Of a stretch of 64,000 bases of DNA, positions 35,687 to 43,317 are shown one piece after another. The position numbers and the translations under genes were made by a program. Source of the DNA: Hyphomicrobiales bacterium (GTDB lineage: Bacteria; Pseudomonadota; Alphaproteobacteria; Rhizobiales; Beijerinckiaceae); assembly GCA_930633525.1 (NCBI GenBank), contig CAKNFP010000002.1, positions 124,001-188,000 on the forward strand, written 5' to 3'. Positions within the stretch are counted from its first letter, which is position 1. Each line of letters starts with the position of its first letter. The notes beneath the pieces are model-generated. The model ran no database searches. It was not told where the DNA came from and saw only the letters and a list, made by a program, of their open reading frames with translations.

Positions 35687-36718
35687 TCAGCGGATTTCCT
35701 TGTTCCAGCGATCAATCCATGCCGGGATCTTATCGATGAACGATTTGAACTCAGGCTGGCGCACCTTCTCAAGCGGCGTTAGCTGTGCCTTCAAGGCGTC
35801 GGGATAGACCACTTTCGCGTTCACGACGGGATAGATAATAGTTTCGGCATGGCCAAGCTGGGCCTTGGGCGACAGGACGCAATCAATATACGTCCAGGCT
35901 GACTCGGGCGCATTCTTGACCTTCGCCAGCATGGCGGCGGACTGGAATGCACCCGGTTCCGGAATGTAGGCCCCGGCCCATTTGTTCTCATTGGCAAATG
36001 AATAGGAGCGCCCATCCCAATAAACGAGCAGGTCGATCTCCTTCGCCGCGAACATGTTCATGGCATCCACCGGGGATGTCCAGAATTTCGCTACGTGGGG
36101 CGCCATCGCCTTGTACTTCTCGAAAACGACGTTCTCGTCGCCGCCGTAAAGGGTGCTGAGGAACCAGGTGAACATCGGTCCCCAGGCCATCGTGACTGCG
36201 GGGAAGGACACCCGATCGCCGAACTTGCCGGCAATCACGTCATCGATCAGCGTCTTCCAATCGGCCGGCGGCGTGGGGATCTTGTCCTTGTTATACAGGA
36301 CAATCATCGCGCCGAAGTTCTGAATAGTGGCGAAGTCGTCCCACTGTTCACGGAAAACCTGGGGGACGTCTTTGAGATTCGGTGCTTTTGCGGGATCAAG
36401 CTTGTCGAGCAATCCCTCGCGGCCAGCCCGAATGGCGTCGATTTCGCTAAGCAGCGCCACATGGATAGGGGGATTCTTCGGGTTCGCCCTGATCTTGCTC
36501 ATGACGTCGCTCGAATTGAGCACGAGGATCTCGGGCGACTGCCCGGTTCGTTCCTTGTAACAGGCGGCAAAGTTCTTCTTGGCCGACTCCAGCCAGACTC
36601 CGCCCGAGGCAACCACCACAAGGGGTTCCTGCGCCTTCACCGGCACTGGCGCCAGCATACTCAGTCCTACCGCACCCGAGCCCAGGGCGATTGCCGCAAG
36701 CCTTGCAAATCCGACCAT
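35687..36718 (-). CDS. PotD/type-2 ABC transporter substrate-binding protein
   Basis: A 343-residue binding protein. The ATG at 36718 has AGGGAG 8 bases upstream and opens directly into a signal peptide, MVGFARLAAIALGSGAVGLSM, cleaved near VKAQ. The mature protein has PLVVVASGGVWLESAKKNFAACYKERTG and FGAMIVLYNKDKIPTPPADWKTL, characteristic of the PotD/polyamine-amino-acid group. It heads the four-gene importer and is divergent from an IclR regulator. The ligand is unknown; polyamines are only one option in this family. Confidence 0.88.
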   Translation of the reverse strand: MVGFARLAAIALGSGAVGLSMLAPVPVKAQEPLVVVASGGVWLESAKKNFAACYKERTGQSPEILVLNSSDVMSKIRANPKNPPIHVALLSEIDAIRAGREGLLDKLDPAKAPNLKDVPQVFREQWDDFATIQNFGAMIVLYNKDKIPTPPADWKTLIDDVIAGKFGDRVSFPAVTMAWGPMFTWFLSTLYGGDENVVFEKYKAMAPHVAKFWTSPVDAMNMFAAKEIDLLVYWDGRSYSFANENKWAGAYIPEPGAFQSAAMLAKVKNAPESAWTYIDCVLSPKAQLGHAETIIYPVVNAKVVYPDALKAQLTPLEKVRQPEFKSFIDKIPAWIDRWNKEIR

Positions 36719-36792
36719 TCCCCATGCTCCCTTTTCTCGCGATACCAGACCGTGCACCGGCGTCGCATCGCGAAGGATCGGTACAGAGGCAG

Positions 36793-36822
36793 GCTCATCT
36801 TGACGCTAGACTGCTCATCTTG
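36793..36822. promoter_or_regulatory. Two GCTCATCTTG direct repeats, 20-base period
   Basis: Identical 10-mers at 36793-36802 and 36813-36822 are spaced exactly 20 bases (about two helical turns) in the 160-base intergenic between the divergent PotD-like and IclR genes. This fits a tandem binding site for the IclR protein; it is supported by spacing only. Confidence 0.45.
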
Positions 36823-36878
36823 TACCAAATCTGTCAACCAGTTGCTGCAGATGAAACAATCACAGGGTTGATGCAATA

Positions 36879-37673
36879 ATGAGCAGTCTGGAAAGCGCCA
36901 TCCGGATTCTGCAATCTCTCTCCGCTCAGAAGCCGACCCTTCGGGTATCGGATGCGGCAGCCGAGCTGGATATTCCCAAAAGCACTGTCTCTCGGCTCTT
37001 GAAGACTTTGAGCGAGGGCGGGATTTTAGAGCGGCAGGATGGCGGCAGGGAATATAGTGTAGGCCCGCTCTTGCTCCAACTCGGTGGACTTTATGTGTCG
37101 ACCCATAGCGTCCTCGACCTTGTCGACCGCTCATTGTCACACCTGGTCGAGACATTCGGGTTCACGGCCTATGCCGGCATCCTCGATGGCGCCGACGTTG
37201 TCGTGCTTCGTCAGTGGCAAGGAAGCCATCCGCTTCGGCTTGTCCTCGATGTGGGATCTCGTCTTCCTGCGGAGCAAACGGCCCTCGGTCTGGCCCTGTT
37301 GTCGAACTGCGGAGATGCGGTGGTTGCCGAGCGGCTGGGGCCCTCCGTCGTTCATCCCGTTACTGGGGAAGCCATCCCGCTCGCAGACACTTTGGCGGAT
37401 GTGAAGCGTTGCCGTGAGGCGGGCTGGATTGAAGTCGCCTGCGCGACAGCGCCGGGCATCACATCCATTGGCGCGGTCATCAAGGCGCGCAACGCCAGCC
37501 AGCCGGACATCAGTATATCCGTCTCCTTTCCCGATCACGCAGCCGATGACGCCCTGAGATCCGCGATGGCCGGGGAAATTATTGGGGCTGCCCGCGAAAT
37601 CACGGACTTGTCCAGCATGCCGCTGCAGCTCAGCGGCCCGCGCAACCCAGGTACCGCGCGCGGCGCTCGTTGA
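36879..37673 (+). CDS. IclR-family transcriptional regulator of the PotDBCA-like importer
   Basis: A 264-residue IclR protein. The winged helix (about 2-62: SSLESAIRILQSLSAQ, RVSDAAAELDIPKSTVSRLLKTLSEGGIL) begins almost at the N-terminus, so there is no extra leader. The effector domain follows (AYAGILDGADVVVLRQW, LDVGSRLPAEQTALGLALLS). It is divergent from the importer and is followed after 28 bases by the SGNH-family gene on the same strand, so the two are probably cotranscribed. Confidence 0.9.
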   Translation: MSSLESAIRILQSLSAQKPTLRVSDAAAELDIPKSTVSRLLKTLSEGGILERQDGGREYSVGPLLLQLGGLYVSTHSVLDLVDRSLSHLVETFGFTAYAGILDGADVVVLRQWQGSHPLRLVLDVGSRLPAEQTALGLALLSNCGDAVVAERLGPSVVHPVTGEAIPLADTLADVKRCREAGWIEVACATAPGITSIGAVIKARNASQPDISISVSFPDHAADDALRSAMAGEIIGAAREITDLSSMPLQLSGPRNPGTARGAR

Positions 37674-37701
37674 TCGCGCCACCCTCAACAGAGAACGCAA
37701 G

Positions 37702-38364
37702 ATGAAGACCTTTCCTCCCAACCGGAACAGCTTCAGCCGCATCTGCTTCATTGGTGATGCGTTCACCGTCGGGGCCGGCGACGAGACGGCGCTCGGGTGG
37801 ACGGGCCGCCTCGTGGCGGGCGAGTGGGCCAAAAACCACGACATATCGCTCTACAATCTCGGCATCCGTGGAAATTCCACCCGGATGATCGCCGAACGCT
37901 GGCGCCGCGAATGCGAGGCCCGGATTCCACCAGCCGCCAACGGCCGGCTTGTCTTCATGTTTGGCGGCAACGACGCGAAGGAGGAAGTCGGCAGCGGGGT
38001 TGAGGTCCCGCTGGAGGAATCGGCGGCTATCGCGCGTGCTATTCTCCGCGAGGCCTCGCAATGGCTTCCAACGTTATGGATCGGGCTCATCCCGATGAAC
38101 GATACGTTGCCCTATCCGCAGCTCTTGAGCGGGCCGCAGTATCGCTTCTCAAACGCACGCCAGGCTGAATACAATGCCCGATATGCAGAGGTGGCGGCCG
38201 AGATCGGCGTGCCGTTCCTCGATCTCCACACGCCGCTAATGGAAGATCCGCGCTGGATGGCGCTCACCCAGGCGGGCGACGGCAGTAATCCCGCCGGTGA
38301 AGGCTATGCCTACGTCGCCGATATGATCGCGCGTTGGCCCCAGTGGCGTGCCTGGTTTGATTAG
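37702..38364 (+). CDS. SGNH/GDSL-fold protein lacking the catalytic Ser and His
   Basis: A 220-residue SGNH-hydrolase-fold protein. Block I reads FIGDAFTVGAGDE (about 16-28), where active members have GDS; the codon is GCG. Block II NLGIRGNST (Gly) and block III FGGNDAKEE (Asn) are kept. Block V reads GDGSNPAGEGYAYVAD (about 196), where the family has DGxHP: the His position is Asn. With both nucleophile and base missing, ester hydrolysis by the normal mechanism is not expected. The frame is otherwise intact, with no decay. It is cotranscribed with the IclR regulator, so a ligand-binding or accessory role is possible. Confidence 0.85.
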   Translation: MKTFPPNRNSFSRICFIGDAFTVGAGDETALGWTGRLVAGEWAKNHDISLYNLGIRGNSTRMIAERWRRECEARIPPAANGRLVFMFGGNDAKEEVGSGVEVPLEESAAIARAILREASQWLPTLWIGLIPMNDTLPYPQLLSGPQYRFSNARQAEYNARYAEVAAEIGVPFLDLHTPLMEDPRWMALTQAGDGSNPAGEGYAYVADMIARWPQWRAWFD

Positions 38365-38517
38365 GCTTAGCGCTGGCGCGGTCACAGCTGTCGCGACTGA
38401 ACCAATTAAGCTAGCCGCAGTGGGGCTGGAGGCGGGCTTTTCCCCCGGCTTCGCCGCGCGGCTGGACGGACGCGAAAAGAGCTCCGGCCGGTGGCCTCCG
38501 GCGTACCGGGGGACTGT

Positions 38518-39150
38518 TCATAAATGGCGGTCAAAGGTTATGTTGCTGACGAGCCAAAGAACGCGAGCGTCACTTGAACTCGCGTTGCGAATGGAATGCG
38601 GCCTGGTTCCCTCGAATTGAAAACTGTCGCCCTCAGCAAGTCGACACGTCTCATCGCCGTATTGGAGCACCACCTCTCCCATCAAAACCAAACCTGATTT
38701 TTCCGTGAGGGACACAAGGGGTGTTTCTCCCGTCGAACCGCCTGGGGGAATGTGAAGTATCATCATATCCAGGGAGCGCGACGTGCCCGTCGAGATCAGT
38801 TCTTTGGTCAAGACCCCCAGATCGCAGAGCGGCCGCCGATCCTTCCGCCTGATATAATCGGGATCCTCCGCACGGGCTGGCACCGTGGGAAACAGTGTTT
38901 GCTGCGTGACCCCCAGAGCCGACTGAATCTTCTGCATCGTCTTGAAGGACGGGTTCGCGATGCCGCGTTCGATCTGACTGAGAGTGCCGATCGAAACGCC
39001 CGCGGAATCAGAAAGCTGTTTCAGCGAAATACCGAGAGAGACGCGCGTCCGGCGGATTCTGCCGCCGACCGTCGTTCCAATCTCGCTCAGGTTTTCCCCC
39101 GTCTGCGTGACATTCGGGTGCGTGTGCCTGTTCGGCTTCGTTGAACCCAC
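38518..39150 (-). CDS. XRE-family regulator with C-terminal cupin domain
   Basis: A 210-residue regulator starting at a GTG (39150) with AAGGA 6 bases upstream. The helix-turn-helix (about 29-85: VGGRIRRTRVSLGISLKQLSDSAGVSIGTLSQIERGIANPS) is followed by a cupin_2 barrel (about 125-205: HIPPGGSTGE, GEVVLQYGDETCRLAEGDSFQFEGTRPHSIRN). This architecture is common for repressors of amino acid and polyamine catabolism. It lies 44 bases after the last hydrolase gene, at the end of the second minus-strand train, so it could give feedback on it. A plus-strand frame at 38348-38620 overlapping it looks spurious. Confidence 0.88.
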   Translation of the reverse strand: MGSTKPNRHTHPNVTQTGENLSEIGTTVGGRIRRTRVSLGISLKQLSDSAGVSIGTLSQIERGIANPSFKTMQKIQSALGVTQQTLFPTVPARAEDPDYIRRKDRRPLCDLGVLTKELISTGTSRSLDMMILHIPPGGSTGETPLVSLTEKSGLVLMGEVVLQYGDETCRLAEGDSFQFEGTRPHSIRNASSSDARVLWLVSNITFDRHL

Positions 39151-39194
39151 GAATCATCCTTCATAGCTGATCTCAAAGCCGGCGAGCGGCGAAT

Positions 39195-40175
39195 TTACGA
39201 TTTTCTGCCGTTGTCATAGGCCAAATATGCGACCTTGTCGCCACTCGCCGCCGCCTGGTTCCCCTGGAGGGGATAGGCCAGCAGAAGGCCGTCCACCGGT
39301 GCCGTGATCGTCTCGATTTCGTCACCCCAAATGCCATGCAACGACACCAGGGCCTCCCCTGCCTTGACCCGGTCACCACATGTCTTAAGCAGACGGCAGA
39401 TTCCTCCTTGTTTTGCAGAGAGGACCCTATAGTCCAGCGCTTCGGCAAAATGCCCGGCGACGGAGATGGTCTCGATTGCGCCGTCAAGCATGGAGAGCGA
39501 TTTCATCACATTTTGAACGCCGACCACGCCAGTGGTGACAGAAACGGGGTCCATGCGCCGAGAGAACACGAACTCCGGTGTGATGGCAGGCTTTCCGCAC
39601 GAAACGAAATAACCCCTTGCCGTTCCCGCATGGTCGCTACTCGCAAAAATGACGGGATACCCAAAGGCTCGCGCCATGGCGATCGAACGCTGAGCAACGT
39701 CTGGATCGCCGTCTTCGCTGACGATCGTGAAATGTAGCGACGGCGGATTGCAGGAGTGACAGTCGATGAGATAGTCCGCGCGATCCAGCAGTTCGCGGGT
39801 GATGGTCTGTGCGGCGTGGCCAGTCAAGGTCGATCCCGTCTTACCCGGGAAGACGCGGTTCATATCCTGCGCGTCATGCGGCGTCAGGCGATGCGATGCG
39901 TGGAACGCCCAGGGATTAAGCTGTGGCGCGAGCACCACCGTCCCGGCTACTGCTGCAGGGTCCAGTGTCTCGCGCAGGAGGATGCGCAGGATCTCGATCG
40001 TGACGATCTCGATGCCATGCAATCCTCCCGCGACCAGGAGTGTCGGCCCGGGACGGCTTCCGCCGACGACTGCGATAGGAATGGTCACCCGCCTGCCATC
40101 CATCGCGTGAGCAATCGTCAGCTCTCCGGTCTTCGCCTCTCCAGTTGCGCATTCAATCGTGCCGAGCCTATACAT
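39195..40175 (-). CDS. AstE/AspA-family zinc deacylase (copy 1)
   Basis: A 326-residue member of the succinylglutamate desuccinylase/aspartoacylase family (M14-like). The zinc ligands are GGLHGIE (HxxE, about 53) and IDCHSC (about 138). NRVFPG (about 106) binds substrate, and the Glu in AITPEF (about 197) fits the general-base position. The C-terminal domain (CRLLKTCGDRVKAGEALVSLHGIWG) resembles a lipoyl-like barrel seen in this subgroup. It shares length and motifs with the gene just upstream. It should cleave an N-acyl amino acid or similar amide in the cytoplasm. Confidence 0.85.
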   Translation of the reverse strand: MYRLGTIECATGEAKTGELTIAHAMDGRRVTIPIAVVGGSRPGPTLLVAGGLHGIEIVTIEILRILLRETLDPAAVAGTVVLAPQLNPWAFHASHRLTPHDAQDMNRVFPGKTGSTLTGHAAQTITRELLDRADYLIDCHSCNPPSLHFTIVSEDGDPDVAQRSIAMARAFGYPVIFASSDHAGTARGYFVSCGKPAITPEFVFSRRMDPVSVTTGVVGVQNVMKSLSMLDGAIETISVAGHFAEALDYRVLSAKQGGICRLLKTCGDRVKAGEALVSLHGIWGDEIETITAPVDGLLLAYPLQGNQAAASGDKVAYLAYDNGRKS

Positions 40176-40229
40176 CCAGCATCCTCGTCATTCTTGTTGC
40201 CCGGGCACAGCCGGATGAGATTTCAGGCG

Positions 40230-41210
40230 TCAGGCCATCTCGACAGATTGAAGGGGGACTGCCTCGCCGACGATCTCGCCCGCGTGGGTGGGAAAATAGT
40301 TGCAACGCAGGGCTGCGACAAAGGCATCGTCATGTGGCGACACGATCTCCTCCAGCGTATTCCCGAATAGATCGACAATCCTGCCCATCAGCTGTCCCTT
40401 CGCGACGAAGTCTCCGACATGGCATGCGGGGACGAACATGCCGCCTTCGCGGTTGTGCAGGAATGATCCATTTGAGACGATCTTGTAACTCGCCTGCCGC
40501 TCAGGTTGCCCGGGGAGAACATCGACCGCCCGCAGGAAATTTTCGATCGCGCGGCGGAAATCGCGAAGATGCTCAGTCGTCACCGTACCGCCGCCACACT
40601 CGATGGTCACCGCCGGTACACCGATTCTGAGGGCTTCCGATGTCACGGTACTTCCAAGACCTTCACCTCCCTCCGCTCGCCAAATGACTTTGCATCCGAC
40701 CAGTTTCGCAAGCTCACGCGAGCGTTCCACGGCCGCTGAGCCGTTATCCTTGTAGATCGCGTAGAAAGGGACTTCCGCACCAATGCCGCCGCTGTGCAAG
40801 TCGAGGATATAGTCGGCGTGCTCTTGCAGATGCTCTCTGAGAACCGCCGCCAGCTGGAAGCTGTACGATCCGCCCGAGTTCCCTGGAAACACACGATTCA
40901 GGTTCTGCCCGTCGATATAGGAAAAGCGCGAACGGTGATTATACGACGGCGGATTGGCGACAGGGACCGCGATAATAGTTCCGGAAATGCTCGCGGCATC
41001 CAGATCATGCATGAAATTCATGATCGCCGCAGCGCCCCCATATTCATCGCCGTGGATGCAGCCCTCGAGCCAAACGGTTGGCCCCGGCTTGTGACCCGTC
41101 GCGATGGAAACGGGCAGGCGGATTTCGGAAGCGTCTGCCATGCGTCCCACACGCAAGTAACCGCGTGCGACAGCGCCGGGCTCGGCCCTCGCAGTGCCGA
41201 TCTCAATCAT
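40230..41210 (-). CDS. AstE/AspA-family zinc deacylase (copy 2)
   Basis: A 326-residue paralogue of the next gene. Zinc ligands lie in EGCIHGDEYGG (HxxE, about 53) and LDLHSGG. NRVFPG and VTIECGGG (Glu base) are present. The ATG at 41210 is chosen because AGGAG lies 9 bases upstream; the in-frame ATG at 41219 sits on that site. The C-terminal half ends with a barrel (FVPACHVGDFVAKGQLMGRIVD). The 213 bases between dppC and this gene hold nothing recognisable. Two side-by-side copies suggest sequential or differently specific deacylations of the imported compound. Confidence 0.85.
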   Translation of the reverse strand: MIEIGTARAEPGAVARGYLRVGRMADASEIRLPVSIATGHKPGPTVWLEGCIHGDEYGGAAAIMNFMHDLDAASISGTIIAVPVANPPSYNHRSRFSYIDGQNLNRVFPGNSGGSYSFQLAAVLREHLQEHADYILDLHSGGIGAEVPFYAIYKDNGSAAVERSRELAKLVGCKVIWRAEGGEGLGSTVTSEALRIGVPAVTIECGGGTVTTEHLRDFRRAIENFLRAVDVLPGQPERQASYKIVSNGSFLHNREGGMFVPACHVGDFVAKGQLMGRIVDLFGNTLEEIVSPHDDAFVAALRCNYFPTHAGEIVGEAVPLQSVEMA

Positions 41211-41423
41211 CTTGGGCATCTCCTTGCAATCTGCGCGGCCTTGCGCGCAACATTCCATGTTGTTGTTGAAACTTTCCCGCAGGCTCGGCTTGGACCGTGT
41301 CCGCGAAACAAGGCGTCAGTCGTTGTTCGGGCATGTTCCAGACGCGCGCGTCGGCCCTCCGCAGACGTGAAACCCTATGGCCGAGGCGGCAGAAGCATCT
41401 TGATGGCGCCCCTGCCGCGCAAG

Positions 41424-42329
41424 CTAGTCCTGGCTGCGCATATGCGGGTCAAGGTAGTCTCGCAATCGGTCTCCCAAGGCGTTAAAGAGAATGACGGCGA
41501 GAACGATCGCCAAGCCTGGATAGAATGAGACAGACCACGACAGCGCCAGATACTTCGTTCCATCGCTGATCATGCCTCCCCAAGTCGGCGTTGGCGGCTG
41601 CACGCCAAGCCCGAGAAAGCTGAGTGTCGCCTCAACCAGCATCATGCGTCCCATCTCAAAGGTGGCGTAGACAATGATTGAAGACATGACATTGCGCAGT
41701 ACATGGTAAAACATGATGCGCACGTCACCGACTCCGATAGACCGCGCTGCCTCGATATACTCAAGATCCCGGACTGATATCACTGCGCCGCGTGTGATCC
41801 GGGCGAATTGGGGCCATGCCGACAGGCCCATGACGACGACCAGGTTTGCAAGCGATGGACCGACAACCGCGACAATCGCGATCACAAGGAGTACGACAGG
41901 GAATGACAGCTGGATATCGATCACACGCACCACAAGTGCGTCGACCCAACCGCGGAAGTACGCCCCAAGCAAACCAACGGTCGTTCCCACTACGGCCGCG
42001 ATCAAAACTGCCAAGCTGCTGGCGATAATGGTGACACGAACGCCATAGATCAACCTGGAGAGGATATCGCGGCCCAGCTGATCCGTGCCGAGCCAGAAGC
42101 CATCGCGTCCACCCGTCATAAAGGCCGGGGGTTTCAATCGATTGATGATCGACTGCTTGTAAGGATCCTGAGGGGCGAAGAATTGCGGAAAGGCCGCAAT
42201 CGCTAGAAGGATGATGAGGCACAGTAACAGGAACGCGGTCTCAGCCTTGCGGCGGGAAAAAGTTCCATCCGAGCGCCTTAGGATACGCAGAGGATTGTAA
42301 GTGACATAGGATGGAGACGTCATCGTCAT
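41424..42329 (-). CDS. DppC/OppC-like ABC transporter permease
   Basis: A 301-residue permease. The cytoplasmic N-terminus is followed by a first helix (AFLLLCLIILLAIAAFPQFFAPQDPYKQ). GTDQLGRDILSRLIYGVRVT (about 82) is the OppC signature, and the EAA loop is YIEAARSIGVGDVRIMFYHVLRNVM. The start overlaps dppB by 4 bases. It forms the channel with the DppB-like protein. No ATPase subunits are encoded nearby. Confidence 0.9.
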   Translation of the reverse strand: MTMTSPSYVTYNPLRILRRSDGTFSRRKAETAFLLLCLIILLAIAAFPQFFAPQDPYKQSIINRLKPPAFMTGGRDGFWLGTDQLGRDILSRLIYGVRVTIIASSLAVLIAAVVGTTVGLLGAYFRGWVDALVVRVIDIQLSFPVVLLVIAIVAVVGPSLANLVVVMGLSAWPQFARITRGAVISVRDLEYIEAARSIGVGDVRIMFYHVLRNVMSSIIVYATFEMGRMMLVEATLSFLGLGVQPPTPTWGGMISDGTKYLALSWSVSFYPGLAIVLAVILFNALGDRLRDYLDPHMRSQD

Positions 42330-43243
42330 TTATAGCCTACCCGTGGATCCATAGCCGCATAGAGAACATCGACAAGGAGGTTGACGAGAATGAAGACGAC
42401 GGAGAAAAACAGCACGACAGCTTGTACGACCGGGAAATCACGAGCGTAGATGGCCTGGATCGCGAGCCGTCCAATGCCAGGCCAGGCGAATACGGTTTCT
42501 GTCACGACGACGCCGCTCATCAGCGCGCCGACCTGCAGTCCGATCACTGTGACGAGGGGGATGCAGGCGTTGCGCAGCGAATGTTTCCAGACGATGAGCG
42601 TCTCCTTTACACCCTTGGCGCGCGCCGTTCGGATGTAGTCGCGGCCAAGCTCGTCCAACATGCATGATCGGGTGACTCGGGCTATCAGCGGGACGAGGCC
42701 GCTAGCCAGCGTGATCGCGGGAAGAACAAGATTCGACGGCCCTTCCCGTCCACCGATCGGAAGCATTCCGAGGCCGACTGCGAAGACCATCATCAGCAGA
42801 ATGCCCACATAAAATGATGGCACCGCCTGGCTTACGGCGATTCCGTTCCGGATCAACCGGTCCAGCCAGCTGTTATAGCGTTGGGCAGCTATAACGCCCA
42901 AGGGGATGCCTATGGCAATCGATAGACCGAGCGCGGCAAGGGCGAGCTCGGATGTCGCAGCGAGCCTCTCGGACACCAGCCGCAATGAAGGCTCGCCAAA
43001 TCGTAGAGAGCGTCCCATATCGCCCTGCAGGGCATTCACGGTGAACGTCAGAAACTGTTCAGCGATCGGCTTGTCCAATCCATGCGCGTGCCGAAATGCG
43101 GCGCGGGCATCGTCCGAGACATCGATCGGCAGCATCAGATCCGCGGGGTCACCACTTATCCGCGTAAGGCAGAAGCAGATGATGAGCACCGCGATCAGCG
43201 TTGGTATCGTCAACAGTATCCTGCGGAGTAGATAATTCACCAT
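42326..43243 (-). CDS. DppB/OppB-like ABC transporter permease
   Basis: A 305-residue permease. MVNYLLRRILLTIPTLIAVLIICF is the typical first helix, and GDPADLMLP and the EAA-like loop YIRTARAKGVKETLIVWKHSLRNACIPLVTVIG are standard OppB features. It begins 74 bases after the SBP gene, with a 22-bp perfect palindrome in the gap. It is translationally coupled to dppC by a 4-base overlap. Confidence 0.9.
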   Translation of the reverse strand: MVNYLLRRILLTIPTLIAVLIICFCLTRISGDPADLMLPIDVSDDARAAFRHAHGLDKPIAEQFLTFTVNALQGDMGRSLRFGEPSLRLVSERLAATSELALAALGLSIAIGIPLGVIAAQRYNSWLDRLIRNGIAVSQAVPSFYVGILLMMVFAVGLGMLPIGGREGPSNLVLPAITLASGLVPLIARVTRSCMLDELGRDYIRTARAKGVKETLIVWKHSLRNACIPLVTVIGLQVGALMSGVVVTETVFAWPGIGRLAIQAIYARDFPVVQAVVLFFSVVFILVNLLVDVLYAAMDPRVGYK

Positions 43244-43288
43244 AAGAGATATCCTGCAGGTGACAATCGGTAGCCAAATGGCAAGACA

Positions 43289-43310
43289 CGACGGGGGCGC
43301 GCCCCCGTCG
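43289..43310 (-). terminator. Palindromic hairpin between SBP and permease genes
   Basis: CGACGGGGGCG and CGCCCCCGTCG are perfect complements with no spacer, giving a very stable GC hairpin 8 bases after the SBP stop. It has no T-run. Placed between a binding-protein gene and its permeases, it probably stabilises the upstream mRNA or partly terminates, giving more SBP than permease. Confidence 0.65.
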
Positions 43311-43317
43311 CGCCGAG

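Noticed and set aside
38348..38620. 90-codon plus-strand frame after the SGNH gene
   Set aside because: It overlaps the XRE-cupin gene on the other strand, has no ribosome site and no recognisable sequence.
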